From Arundinibacter roseus (GTDB lineage Bacteria > Bacteroidota > Bacteroidia > Cytophagales > Spirosomataceae), in NCBI RefSeq assembly GCF_004348825.1, contig NZ_SMJU01000009.1, forward strand, positions 186,001-250,000: a stretch of 64,000 nt of DNA, written 5' to 3'. The notes beneath the pieces were generated by a model. It worked only from the letters and a program-made list of their open reading frames with translations, searched no databases and was not told the origin of the DNA. This document shows, piece after piece, positions 18,093 to 27,101 of this stretch (within the stretch, counting starts at the first letter, position 1; the number at the start of each line of letters is the position of its first letter). The translations under genes and the position numbers were made by a program.

Positions 18093-18566
18093 TTAGTTTG
18101 GTTCTACCAGAAAGAGCGGCTGATCAAACTCAACCGGCGTTGCGTTCTCAACCAAAACCTTCACAATACGTCCCGATACTTCGGATTCAATTTCGTTGAA
18201 AAGTTTCATGGCTTCAATCACACACACGACTTTGCCGGGCTTCACTTCGTCTCCGATGTTTACCAGAGCGGGAGTTTCAGGGCTTGCTGCGCGATAGAAC
18301 GTACCAATCATGGGCGACTTTACCGTAATATACTGGCTCTCAGCAGATACAGCTACTGGCGCAGGGGCCGGGCTTGATGCAGGTGCTGAAACAACGGCTT
18401 GCACCGGTGCAGCAACGGGAGCCGCTGATGCAGGAGCGGGAGCTGGTGCAGGACCTGTACCGTAGCGCTTAACTTTAATTTTGAGTTCAGAGGTTTCGAT
18501 ATTTACCTCGTCCAGCCCAGATTGAGCAATGAAATCGATTAATTTCTGAATTTCTTTGGTTTCCAT
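18093..18566 (-). CDS. accB: Acetyl-CoA carboxylase biotin carboxyl carrier protein
   Basis: 157 residues. The N-terminal helix (IQKLIDFIAQSGLDEVNIE) is followed by a flexible Ala/Pro-rich linker (about residues 37-75). The C-terminal biotinyl domain has the modified Lys in IEAMKLFNEIE at about residue 121. It carries carboxybiotin between AccC and the carboxyltransferase. It precedes accC and follows efp. Confidence 0.96.
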   Translation of the reverse strand: METKEIQKLIDFIAQSGLDEVNIETSELKIKVKRYGTGPAPAPAPASAAPVAAPVQAVVSAPASSPAPAPVAVSAESQYITVKSPMIGTFYRAASPETPALVNIGDEVKPGKVVCVIEAMKLFNEIESEVSGRIVKVLVENATPVEFDQPLFLVEPN

Positions 18567-18589
18567 GAGTTCGAGTAATTAATTCTTAG

Positions 18590-18657
18590 GAGCAGGAAAT
18601 TTGTGTAAAAGCATAAAAATCAATTCGTCATGAGCGCAGCACTGCCATTTCCTGCTC
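18590..18657. repeat. 11-bp inverted repeat between efp and accB
   Basis: GAGCAGGAAAT at 18590-18600 recurs as its reverse complement at 18647-18657. The loop is 46 nt, in the 132-bp gap before accB. A second, imperfect stem (CATGAGC/GCTCATG, 18629-18635 and 18654-18660) overlaps the right arm, so the two are mutually exclusive. No clear T-run follows. Function is unknown. Confidence 0.35.
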
Positions 18658-18698
18658 ATGAGTCTAGCTTTATTTTTTAAACTAAGCCGTGACGCGCC

Positions 18699-19265
18699 TT
18701 AGGACTTTACGCGCTCGACGTAGTCGTAGGTGCGGGTATCAATGCGGAGCACATCGTCTTGCTCAATAAACAGTGGCACCATGATAGTAGCACCGGTTTC
18801 TACCTTCACTGCTTTTTTAGGTGAGTTGGCCGTATCTCCCTTAATGCCGGGTTCGGAGTAGGTAACGGTAAGCTCCACAAAAGCAGGAAGTTCACAGGTA
18901 AGCGGGGCTTCGGTTTCGGTATTGATCAATATCTCCACTTCCTGCCCTTCTTTCATCAAATCCTTACCAGTCAAAAGCTTTTCTTCAAGTAAAATTTGTT
19001 CAAAGTTTTCCACATTCATGAAGTTATAGCCAACTTCATCCTGATATAAAAATTGAAATTTCTGGCGTTCTACCCGAACAGGAGTAATCGACGCGCCCGA
19101 GTTGAAGGTATTGTCGAGTACTTTTCCGGAAGTCAGGCTTCTCATTTTGGTACGGACAAATGCATTTCCCTTTCCGGGCTTAACATGTTGAAATTCAATT
19201 ATTTGAAAAAGGTCATTATTATATTCAATTACTAAACCGTTGCGAATATCTGCTGTTGATGCCAT
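18699..19265 (-). CDS. efp: Translation elongation factor P
   Basis: 188 residues when started at the ATG at 19265 (MASTADIRNGLV), the usual EF-P length. An upstream in-frame start at 19316 would add 17 atypical residues and nearly abut fabH. EF-P binds stalled ribosomes and promotes peptide-bond formation at polyproline. The loop KPGKGNAFVRTKMRS carries the functional tip lysine. The three beta domains are intact, ending DVLRIDTRTYDYVERVKS. It is placed between fabH and accB. Confidence 0.95.
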   Translation of the reverse strand: MASTADIRNGLVIEYNNDLFQIIEFQHVKPGKGNAFVRTKMRSLTSGKVLDNTFNSGASITPVRVERQKFQFLYQDEVGYNFMNVENFEQILLEEKLLTGKDLMKEGQEVEILINTETEAPLTCELPAFVELTVTYSEPGIKGDTANSPKKAVKVETGATIMVPLFIEQDDVLRIDTRTYDYVERVKS

Positions 19266-19328
19266 ATGTAAATCAGTAATAAAATTAATATCAATAGTTA
19301 CTTTTATATCCAGCACAAGACGTGCTTT

Positions 19329-20333
19329 CTAGGATTGCTCTGTGTCGTAAGCCCACTTTACGTAGGTTGCCGCCCAGGTAAAACCACCACCAAAAGCAGC
19401 CAAAATCAAATTATCTCCTTTATTCAATTGCGATTCGTAGTCCCACAGGCACAAGGGAATCGTGGCGGCGGTGGTATTTCCGTATTTGTGAATATTGAGC
19501 ATCACCTTATTCATACCAACTCCCATGCGGTGAGCCGTTGCTTCAATGATGCGTTTGTTAGCCTGATGCGGCACAAGCCAGGCCACATCGTCGCCTTTAA
19601 GGTTGTTACGCTCCATGATTTCGGCAGAAATATCGGCCATGTTTTTTACCGCAAACTTAAATACCTGCGGGCCGTCCTGATACACATAATGCATCCGCTT
19701 CTCGATCGTTTCGTGCGAAGGTGGAAAGCGACTGCCTCCTCCTTTTTGGTTAAGAAACGGTTGACCGGCGCCATCAGAGCGGATAAGTGTATCCAAAACA
19801 CCGTAACCGGTTTCATCTGCTTCCAGCAACACGGCACCTGCGCCATCTCCAAACAGGATACAGGTAGTACGATCGGTATAGTCAACAATCGCGGACATTT
19901 TATCTGCACCTACTACGATAACTTTTTTGTATTTGCCGGTCTCTATGAACTGCGAACCCATTGTTAGGGCATACAAAAAACCTGAGCAGGCAGCCTGAAT
20001 ATCAAAACTTCCGACGTTACGGATCCCCACCATATCACATATAAGATTGGCTGTGCAGGGGAAGACAAAATCGGGGGTTGTGGTGGCACATATCAACAAA
20101 TCAATTTCCTGCGGCGAGGTATTGGTTTTTTGCAAAAGTCCTTTCACTGCCTCGGCGCCCATGTGCGAGCTTCCTTTCCCTTCTCCTTTCAGAATGTGCC
20201 GTTCCTTAATTCCCGTTCTGCTGACAATCCATTCATCGTTGGTATCAACCATTTTTTCCAATTCGGCGTTGGTCAGAATGTAGTCCGGTACATAGCCATA
20301 AACGCCTGTAATGGAAGCTTTTGAGTGGGTCAT
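19329..20333 (-). CDS. fabH: Beta-ketoacyl-ACP synthase III
   Basis: 334 residues. It starts fatty-acid elongation by condensing acetyl-CoA or a branched acyl-CoA with malonyl-ACP. The catalytic triad is visible: Cys in [13 protein letters not shown] (~113), His in VPHQANKRI (~259) and Asn in [11 protein letters not shown] (~289). The start [31 protein letters not shown] is typical. Directly downstream of plsX (21 bp), it is in the same operon as in many bacteria. Confidence 0.97.
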   Translation of the reverse strand: MTHSKASITGVYGYVPDYILTNAELEKMVDTNDEWIVSRTGIKERHILKGEGKGSSHMGAEAVKGLLQKTNTSPQEIDLLICATTTPDFVFPCTANLICDMVGIRNVGSFDIQAACSGFLYALTMGSQFIETGKYKKVIVVGADKMSAIVDYTDRTTCILFGDGAGAVLLEADETGYGVLDTLIRSDGAGQPFLNQKGGGSRFPPSHETIEKRMHYVYQDGPQVFKFAVKNMADISAEIMERNNLKGDDVAWLVPHQANKRIIEATAHRMGVGMNKVMLNIHKYGNTTAATIPLCLWDYESQLNKGDNLILAAFGGGFTWAATYVKWAYDTEQS

Positions 20334-20354
20334 GGTTTGTGCGTTGTTTGTCGG

Positions 20355-21293
20355 TCAGGCCAAAGCCTGAGCAATATGTATATAAGCGTTGGCTTCCACT
20401 TGTTGGCGAGCCCAGCTGATCATGTTTTTTATAGCGAGTGGCGACGATATGCCGTGGGCAATCATCACATTTCCATTGACGCCAATGATCGGGCTTCCTC
20501 CAATAGATTCATAATTTGTGCGGGCAATAAACTCGTCCTCGATCCCCCGTTCTTTCAGGATTCCGTAGAGCGATTCTCCCAGTTTGAATAAAATATTTCC
20601 GGTAAAGCCATCTGTAACGATTACATCTGCTTTGTCGGTAAAGAGATCTTTCCCTTCAATATTGCCTACAAACTGAATCCGCTTATTTTCTTTTAGCAAT
20701 TGATACGCAGCCTGTGCAATAACAGACCCTTTCTGTTCTTCTTCCCCGATATTCATCAGGGCGACCCGTGGATGGTCAATGTGGAGTGTGTGTCGGGCAA
20801 AAAGTGAGCCTATTTCACCAAATTGACTCAGGACATCGGGTTTACAATCAGCGTTAGCACCAATATCAAGCATGATGGCATGTTTTCCGTTAACCTGCGG
20901 AACAAATCCCGCAATAGCCGGGCGGATAATTCCTTCGATTGCGCGAATGCTAAAAAGCGCTCCTACGTGCATGGCTCCGGTGTTGCCTGCACTACAAAAG
21001 ATGTCAACAGCTTTTTCCTTTAAAAGCTTAAACCCAACTCCAATACTGGAATTGGGTTTTTGCGAGAGCGCCTTTGTGGGGTGCTCGCTCATTTCTATTA
21101 CGTCATCAGCATGGACAATTTCCACGGCTGAGGATTCAAATCCATGCTTCTGAAACAATTCTTTGATTATGTCCTGCCGCCCCACTAACACAAGTTGGGT
21201 ATCGGCTGGCAAGCTGGAAGCAGCCATTATAACTCCTTCCACTATGGCTTGCGGGGCAAAATCACCCCCCATAGCATCTACTGCAATTTTCAT
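20355..21293 (-). CDS. plsX: Phosphate acyltransferase PlsX
   Basis: 312 residues. It converts acyl-ACP to acyl-phosphate for phospholipid synthesis. Signature segments are the N-terminus KIAVDAMGGDFAPQAIVEGV, SSIGVGFKLLKE, SAGNTGAMHVGALF, MLDIGANADCKP and DGFTGNILFKLGE. It is separated from rpmF upstream by a terminator-like hairpin, then runs into fabH. Confidence 0.97.
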   Translation of the reverse strand: MKIAVDAMGGDFAPQAIVEGVIMAASSLPADTQLVLVGRQDIIKELFQKHGFESSAVEIVHADDVIEMSEHPTKALSQKPNSSIGVGFKLLKEKAVDIFCSAGNTGAMHVGALFSIRAIEGIIRPAIAGFVPQVNGKHAIMLDIGANADCKPDVLSQFGEIGSLFARHTLHIDHPRVALMNIGEEEQKGSVIAQAAYQLLKENKRIQFVGNIEGKDLFTDKADVIVTDGFTGNILFKLGESLYGILKERGIEDEFIARTNYESIGGSPIIGVNGNVMIAHGISSPLAIKNMISWARQQVEANAYIHIAQALA

Positions 21294-21367
21294 TTACACA
21301 CTTTTTAGTAGCTAAAAAAAGGAAAACGTGGGTGTAAAATTAGCAGTTGCACCTTAGTAAAAAAGAA

Positions 21368-21400
21368 TTTCGCAACAACTTTTATACGGTTGTTGCGAAA
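21368..21400 (-). terminator. Terminator/attenuator between rpmF and plsX
   Basis: A perfect 12-bp inverted repeat (21368-21379 and 21389-21400) with a 9-nt loop. On the minus strand it is followed by ATTCTTTTTT. It lies 23 bp after rpmF and 75 bp before plsX, so it should end or attenuate transcription inside an otherwise conserved gene block. Confidence 0.75.
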
Positions 21401-21423
21401 TGAGCGCGCGTCATTACAGGAAA

Positions 21424-21618
21424 TCAGATGCTTTTTGCGTAATTCTCGATCATAAGTTTGCCCTTGTAATACAAGTTTCCTTCGTATACGTGAGCGTGGT
21501 GTGACCGGTGCGTTTCTCCCGTTGTTGGATCAACGGAAAGCTGCTTGCCTGTCAGGAAATCGTGAGATCTGCGCTTGTTGCGGCGGGTCGTCGAATGTCT
21601 CCGTTTGGGATGTGCCAT
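21424..21618 (-). CDS. rpmF: Ribosomal protein bL32
   Basis: 64 residues, MAHPKRRHSTTRRNKRRSHD at the start, the invariant bL32 opening. It is a component of the large ribosomal subunit. The C-terminal part lacks the paired CxxC zinc motifs found in some bL32 proteins (it has SHHAHVYEGNLYYKGK instead), so it is the zinc-independent form. It follows yceD, the standard arrangement. Confidence 0.97.
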   Translation of the reverse strand: MAHPKRRHSTTRRNKRRSHDFLTGKQLSVDPTTGETHRSHHAHVYEGNLYYKGKLMIENYAKSI

Positions 21619-21704
21619 GATTTTATGTACTCAGTTGTTAAAATTCGTGATTTATATTTATTTACTGCTTTTAATCGTATTCGGAACTTTGAAAGCCTGC
21701 AAGT

Positions 21705-22334
21705 TTACTTTTTCAATTTTTTCAGGGGTTCCCAGCGAGGGTCAATTTTTTCCTCAGGTGCAGGTGCCGATTCGTCAGCATCGGCGGTTTCGCCACTCTC
21801 TGAACTATAAACCAAAGCCTCAAACTCGGTGTCATCGTCCTGGGTTCGCAAATCCGGATGGATTTTTTTCATGGGCAAAGCCAGCGCAATGAACTCAAAA
21901 ATATAGCCTGCGACGTTGATTCGGGTGCGATTACGGTTGATGATTGCTATTTCTTCGGTCAGTTCTTCATCCTGATCACCAAACTTCAAAATCATCAGCC
22001 CCTGCGTCTCAACCTGCTCTTCGTATGGTTCCAGCGAACGGTCACAAATAAGTTCCACTTCCCCCACAATCGAGAACCTCAGCTGAATCATCGTACTGGA
22101 TTTTTCCAATACGAGGTGCACCTTAAAATTCCCTCCTTCGATCAGATCCTGAGGCATTTCCTGAAAAAATACCGGCTCTACCTCGTAGTCATATTCGTAT
22201 GATTTGTTCTCCAAACCATAAATATCTATACTATATCGATTCTGCTCTTTCACGTCGTTCTGCAAAAAGGACTGCAAAGTTAAAATCTTTTTGGGATAAT
22301 TAAAAAGACTGACTATGAATTTATTGACATTCAT
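21705..22334 (-). CDS. YceD/DUF177 family protein
   Basis: 209 residues. YceD proteins lie upstream of rpmF in most bacteria, and a plant/cyanobacterial homologue takes part in 23S rRNA accumulation. Here the core is GEVELICDRSLEPYEEQ (about residue 85-101), where many homologues have a CxRCL motif; this one keeps only one Cys. The C-terminal half has the usual acidic stretch and ends in a charged KIDPRWEPLKKLKK. The exact molecular role is unsettled. Confidence 0.88.
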   Translation of the reverse strand: MNVNKFIVSLFNYPKKILTLQSFLQNDVKEQNRYSIDIYGLENKSYEYDYEVEPVFFQEMPQDLIEGGNFKVHLVLEKSSTMIQLRFSIVGEVELICDRSLEPYEEQVETQGLMILKFGDQDEELTEEIAIINRNRTRINVAGYIFEFIALALPMKKIHPDLRTQDDDTEFEALVYSSESGETADADESAPAPEEKIDPRWEPLKKLKK

Positions 22335-22389
22335 GAACTACCATTGGCGCTCCTGTTCTGAGTTGTGCCTTCTGATGCGCTGATGAACC

Positions 22390-23025
22390 TTATTTAATGG
22401 CCTGCGCCGGATTTCCAAATACGGTAGATTTGGCCGGAACGTCAGCAATCACGACCGATCCGGCACCCACGCGCGCATTTTTCCCGATTTTGACACCTGC
22501 CACTACCACAGCACCTGTCCCGATATAAGCCCCGGATTCTACCTCTACGTTGTCGTTCAGGATGACACCGGTCCCTATATTCACAAAATCGCCGATAATT
22601 ACACGGCTTTCGATCAACGCACCGGCTTGTATCTGTACATGCTGCCCAACAGCGGCCTGTGGGCCAATCACCACTCGGGCACCAATAAAGTTACCATGCC
22701 CAATAGTGGCCATTTCGGACACAACAGCCGTATCGTGAATAGCATTTACGGGCATAGTTTTGCGTCGTTCGTTCAGCATTTCGACGAGTTGCTCCCGAAC
22801 CGGCCGCTCACCGATCGCTACAAAGGCTTCGCATTTTGCGCCGATTATTTTCAAAAAACCGCCGTCATCTGTATCGCCCAGCACGCTGACCGTGCCAATT
22901 TCGGTTCCGTGAAGGTCTTTTTTGTCATCAAGAAAGCCGTACACCACCACTCCATTTCGTTGAAAAATATCAAGCGCCTGACGGCCAAGTACGCCCGCAC
23001 CAAAAATCAAAACCGGATTCTCCAT
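22390..23025 (-). CDS. NeuD/PglD-like sugar O-acyltransferase
   Basis: 211 residues. The N-terminal nucleotide-sugar-binding Rossmann-like domain (PVLIFGAGVLGRQALDIF, residues 4-21) is followed by a left-handed beta-helix of hexapeptide repeats (from IGHGNFIGARVVIG to IGKNARVGAGSVVI) and the closing VPAKSTVFGNPAQAIK. Relatives acetylate amino- or sialic-type sugars during surface glycan synthesis with acetyl-CoA. The actual sugar is unknown. It lies 55 bp upstream of yceD on the same strand and could be cotranscribed. Confidence 0.88.
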   Translation of the reverse strand: MENPVLIFGAGVLGRQALDIFQRNGVVVYGFLDDKKDLHGTEIGTVSVLGDTDDGGFLKIIGAKCEAFVAIGERPVREQLVEMLNERRKTMPVNAIHDTAVVSEMATIGHGNFIGARVVIGPQAAVGQHVQIQAGALIESRVIIGDFVNIGTGVILNDNVEVESGAYIGTGAVVVAGVKIGKNARVGAGSVVIADVPAKSTVFGNPAQAIK

Positions 23026-23181
23026 AAACTTTTTTTAGCAGTCTCCGAAATGCACACTGCGCTTCGAAGAAAAACTAGTATTTGTAATGATTTAAAGAAA
23101 TATAAACAGAAGATAAGGCACGTATGCCTTGTTCATCAACCAAGCCTGGCGCTTTTTCATTCCCTGTCTCAGCCGGAGGTT

Positions 23182-23844
23182 TTATAGAAAAGTGACCCGA
23201 AACACAAACGGACCCGAATAAGGTGAAATATTCTGACCTGTAAACGGATTGAGCTGATTGCTGTAATTCAGGTTATACAGGAGCGTCATGTGAACGCCCC
23301 GCGTAAACCGGGCCCCCAACGGCTGTGTATAGGCCGCACCTACCATCGGAGAGCCGATCCAGGTTCGGGTGTATTTTTGTTCGAGGCTATTAAAATACTC
23401 TACATTCAACCCCTCATACTCTGCCTGCAGGGTAATCATCGGAAAAAGCGAATACATCAGAAACGACCTGCCCCCATAGTAGCTGCTATTAACGTTAAAT
23501 CTCCGGGAGGTAAACCACATGTAAGTAACGCCCACTCCACCCACGAGTTTTTCGGTCAGGTTGAACCCAGCCATGGGTGAAAGGTTAATGTTGGTAACAG
23601 TGCCAAACCCCAAACCAAAACTACCGCCCAGTCGCAGGCGGTCAATCAGGGGCAGCGGTACGTCAGAGCGAGCCGGTGGAGTAGCTGCTTTGGGTTTGTC
23701 AGCGTCCGGAATTATGATGGTTGTTTGCCGGGGTTTGCCCCGAAGGCTGTCGGGCTTGTAATACTCCTCATTTTGAGCTACTGCTTGCTGGCAAAATCCG
23801 TGAAAAGCGAGTAGCACGGCGGTGAACAGAATAACTTTTTTCAT
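23182..23844 (-). CDS. Outer-membrane beta-barrel protein (uncharacterised)
   Basis: 220 residues with a signal peptide (KKVILFTAVLLAFHGFCQQAVAQ). A Pro-rich linker (~residues 38-65) follows. The C-terminal region of alternating hydrophobic/aromatic strands (GGSFGLGFGTVTNINLSPMAGFNL, VGGVGVTYMWF) ends in Phe-Arg-Val-Thr-Phe-Leu, as expected for a small outer-membrane barrel of 8 strands or so. No specific family is recognised. Confidence 0.75.
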   Translation of the reverse strand: MKKVILFTAVLLAFHGFCQQAVAQNEEYYKPDSLRGKPRQTTIIIPDADKPKAATPPARSDVPLPLIDRLRLGGSFGLGFGTVTNINLSPMAGFNLTEKLVGGVGVTYMWFTSRRFNVNSSYYGGRSFLMYSLFPMITLQAEYEGLNVEYFNSLEQKYTRTWIGSPMVGAAYTQPLGARFTRGVHMTLLYNLNYSNQLNPFTGQNISPYSGPFVFRVTFL

Positions 23845-23972
23845 AAAAAACGATTGCTAATTTTAACTTCTTACTGGTAACGAAGGTAAATTATCCTTTG
23901 GTTTGTGGGGAGAACATTCCTTTTAAATCCTTTTTACCTGATTCTTATTTTTAACGCTCACCCTCAACCGAT

Positions 23973-25451
23973 ATGATGTACCACATTGCTGTACCCGACC
24001 CCAATTCAAGATTTGTAGAAATTTCCTGCACAGCGCCTGTAAATGGCCAACAAACGCTTGAATTTCAACTACCTGCGTGGCGGCCGGGACGTTACGAAAT
24101 TCAGAATTTTGCTAAAAATATTCAAAAATTTTCGGCACGTAGCAGTTCCGGTGCTGACCTTAGGGTACGCAAACTTACGAAAGATCGGTGGCAGGTTGAC
24201 ACCAACCCCGCCGATGAGCAGGTCATTGTTTCATATAATTTTTATGCAGCTATTCAGAACGCCGGTAGCAGCTATGTGGATGAAGACCTGTGGTATCTCA
24301 ATTTTATCAATTTTGCACTCTACGCCGAAGGTCAACTGGAAGAGTATTGTCAGGTTACGCTCGATCTGCCTGAGGGTTTTCGCATAGCCTGTGGCCTGAC
24401 GCCCACGGAGCAACCCAACGTCCTGCATGCAGGCAGCTACTATCAGCTCGTAGACTGCCCGCTATTGGCCTCGGCTACTTTGCAACATGAAACGTATGAA
24501 GAAAAGGGCGTCAATTTCCACGTGTGGATGCACGGAAATCTGCATCCGAACTGGCGCCGCATCCGTAATGATTTTGCGCGGTTTTCCTTCGAGCAAATTG
24601 CCATGATGGGCGATTTTCCCGAAAAAGAATATCATTTTATTAACCTCATTTTGCCTACTGCTTTTTATCACGGTGTGGAGCATTTTAACTCTACTATGAT
24701 TGTGCTCGGGCCGGATGATGAAGGGGAAGGGCTGTATACCGACTTGTTGGGTGTGAGTTCGCATGAGCTTTTTCATGCCTGGAATATTATCAGAATTCGT
24801 CCAATAGAACTTTTGCCCTACGATTTTACCAAAGAAAACTATTTCACAACCTGTTTCGTAGCCGAAGGTTGCACGACTTATTATGGCGACTTATTTTTGA
24901 GAAGAGCCCACGTTTTCGACGATCAGGCTTACATCAAAGAATTGCAGGTGTACATGAAGCGGCATTTTGAAAATAGTGGAAAGGCAGCACAATCGCTCAT
25001 CGAATCTTCCTGGGATTTGTGGCTGGACGGATACGAAAAAGGCATTCCGCAGCGCAAGGTATCGGTGTATCACAAAGGAGCGCTCGTGGCGTTAATTCTG
25101 GATTTATTTCTTCGTAAAAAATTTGATCATGCCCGCTCGCTCGACGACGTCATGCGGCAGCTTTGGCAGCGGTTCGGCAAGCCATTTATCGGGTACACAT
25201 ATGCTGATTATCAAAGCATTGTAAGAGAAATAGCCGACGATCCTCTCGACTGGTACTGGAACGACTGCATTGAAGGAAATCTTCCATTGGAAGAATATCT
25301 GAACGAAGCATTGGGTTTTGTAGGATTGCAAATGACTACTTTTACCAATGGAAATATTCAACTTCATGTACGGGAAGATGCCCGGGCCAATCGCCAATGG
25401 GAGCGATGGCTGGCGCCGGTTGAAGCATACGAAACTTCCGAAAAAATGTAG
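23973..25451 (+). CDS. M61-family (glycyl) aminopeptidase-like protein
   Basis: 492 residues. The N-terminal beta-rich M61 domain (FQLPAWRPGRYEIQNFAKNI near residue 30) is followed by the zinc site H264-E-L-F-H268 in SSHELFHAWNIIRIRP and downstream E (VAEGCTTYYGDL) as third ligand. Family members release N-terminal Gly or Ala. No signal peptide is visible, and the C-terminal PDZ domain seen in longer M61 proteins seems absent or very short. It is followed after 31 bp by a 5'-nucleotidase-like gene on the same strand. Confidence 0.87.
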   Translation: MMYHIAVPDPNSRFVEISCTAPVNGQQTLEFQLPAWRPGRYEIQNFAKNIQKFSARSSSGADLRVRKLTKDRWQVDTNPADEQVIVSYNFYAAIQNAGSSYVDEDLWYLNFINFALYAEGQLEEYCQVTLDLPEGFRIACGLTPTEQPNVLHAGSYYQLVDCPLLASATLQHETYEEKGVNFHVWMHGNLHPNWRRIRNDFARFSFEQIAMMGDFPEKEYHFINLILPTAFYHGVEHFNSTMIVLGPDDEGEGLYTDLLGVSSHELFHAWNIIRIRPIELLPYDFTKENYFTTCFVAEGCTTYYGDLFLRRAHVFDDQAYIKELQVYMKRHFENSGKAAQSLIESSWDLWLDGYEKGIPQRKVSVYHKGALVALILDLFLRKKFDHARSLDDVMRQLWQRFGKPFIGYTYADYQSIVREIADDPLDWYWNDCIEGNLPLEEYLNEALGFVGLQMTTFTNGNIQLHVREDARANRQWERWLAPVEAYETSEKM

Positions 25452-25482
25452 ACTTATCAACCTCTTTTAACTACCATAACTT

Positions 25483-27030
25483 GTGAAAAAACTTTACTCT
25501 CAACGTCGAAACGCTCTTCCGGCAATGCCCTGCTTTTCTTCGAGCTGGATCAGTCAGGTTAGTCTGGTACTCTTCTTGTTGCTCTTCTCGGCCTGTCACT
25601 CCGGCCGTACCATTACTTTTTTACAAATCAATGATGTGTACGAAATTTCGCCGCTCAACAACGGTCAATCCGGTGGCATGGCCCGCGTAGCACATATTAA
25701 TAAAGAGTTGAAAAAAAAGTCGCCCGAAAGTACATTTTTTGTACTCGCCGGAGACTTTATAAGTCCTTCGGTTATTGGTACGCTGCGCTACCAAAGTGAG
25801 CGCATTCAGGGCAAACAAATGGTGGAGGTTCTCAACGAGGCCGGGCTTGATGTGGCTACCTTTGGAAACCACGAGTTTGATTACGACGATCAGGCGCCAA
25901 CTGTTCTGCAAAAACGCATCAATGAATCCGACTTTGAGTGGGTTATTGCCAATATGCAGCAGCAAAACGGACTGAATACAGCACCTTTTACAAAAAACGC
26001 AACCCCTCTACCGCCTTCACTTGTACTGACCAACGGCCAAATCCGCATTGGCTTATTTGGTGTTTGTATTCCGGTCAATAAGGATTTTGTGCAGGTCACC
26101 GATCCTTTTGACGCCGCAGGTCGGGCCTATGAAGATTTAAGAAACCGTTCAGATGCCGTAGTGGCACTCACGCACCTTGCCGCTGCCGACGATCAGCGGC
26201 TTGCGGAGCAGCTACCCGGCCTTGCCCTCATCATGGGCGGGCACGATCACGAAAACATGCGCGTAATGGTCGGGAAAGTACCCGTGGTAAAAGCGGACGC
26301 AAACGCCAAAACGGTGTATATTCACAACCTGCGCTTTGATCGTAAAAATCAGTTGATTAAAGTTGATTCTGAATTGAAAGTGATTGATAGCAGCATTCCG
26401 GAAGATCCTGAAACGGCCGCTGTTGTTACCAAATGGCAGCAGATTGCATCCAAAAGTTTTAAAGAATTAGGTTTTGAACCCAACGAAATTGTTTTTACTA
26501 CGACTGAGCCCTGGGATGGTCACGAAGCCACCGTGCGCCGCGAACATGGCGCACTTACTTCCACAATTGCCAAAAGTATGCTGAGAGCTTTTCCGGAAAG
26601 CGATTTGGCGCTGTTTAACGGCGGTTCGGTACGTATTGACGATGTGCTGACGGGAGCGATTACGCAGTACGACATTGTCAGAATTTTGCCCTTTGGCGGC
26701 GGCATTTCACAGGCAACTTTTACGGGCGACTTCCTGCATAAAGTACTGGAAACCGGGCGATTGAGCCGTGGAAGAGGTGCTTTTTTACACCATGCCAATG
26801 CGCGCTACGACGATGCCCAAAAGCAATGGTTTGTAGGGGAGCAACCGCTGGACAAGCAGAAAACGTATCGTGTCGTACTGCCGGATTTTCTGTTGACAGG
26901 CAAAGAATTTGGCATGAGTTTTCTGGTGCCGGAAAATGACGGAATCATTAAACCCATCCTGACTCCCGCCAAAGGAGACGCCCGGTCAGATGTTCGTAAG
27001 GTCTTTATTGAGTACCTCCGCACGCTCTGA
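25483..27030 (+). CDS. 5'-nucleotidase/UshA-like metallophosphoesterase, exported
   Basis: 515 residues from a GTG start. An N-terminal hydrophobic segment ends in LLLFSAC, a probable lipoprotein or signal sequence. The metallophosphatase domain shows FLQINDVYEI (~46), GDFISPS, FGNHEFDYDD (~128), LTHLAAADDQ and MGGHDHENM (~250). The C-terminal 5_nucleotid_C domain (RREHGALTSTIAKSML, LFNGGSVRIDDV, ILPFGGGISQATFTG) completes the UshA architecture. It likely dephosphorylates extracellular nucleotides. It is in an apparent operon after the M61 peptidase. Confidence 0.92.
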   Translation: MKKLYSQRRNALPAMPCFSSSWISQVSLVLFLLLFSACHSGRTITFLQINDVYEISPLNNGQSGGMARVAHINKELKKKSPESTFFVLAGDFISPSVIGTLRYQSERIQGKQMVEVLNEAGLDVATFGNHEFDYDDQAPTVLQKRINESDFEWVIANMQQQNGLNTAPFTKNATPLPPSLVLTNGQIRIGLFGVCIPVNKDFVQVTDPFDAAGRAYEDLRNRSDAVVALTHLAAADDQRLAEQLPGLALIMGGHDHENMRVMVGKVPVVKADANAKTVYIHNLRFDRKNQLIKVDSELKVIDSSIPEDPETAAVVTKWQQIASKSFKELGFEPNEIVFTTTEPWDGHEATVRREHGALTSTIAKSMLRAFPESDLALFNGGSVRIDDVLTGAITQYDIVRILPFGGGISQATFTGDFLHKVLETGRLSRGRGAFLHHANARYDDAQKQWFVGEQPLDKQKTYRVVLPDFLLTGKEFGMSFLVPENDGIIKPILTPAKGDARSDVRKVFIEYLRTL

Positions 27031-27101
27031 ATCGGCAAACTTGTATTGCTACCAAAATTCCGCCTACCTTCATGCGGCACAACTTTACCCGGACTAATTT
27101 T

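Noticed and set aside
19335-19967. 210-residue open frame on the plus strand
   Set aside because: Antisense to fabH with no family-like motif.
22627-23187. 186-residue open frame on the plus strand
   Set aside because: Antisense to the NeuD-like acetyltransferase; the part outside the gene has no protein-like pattern.
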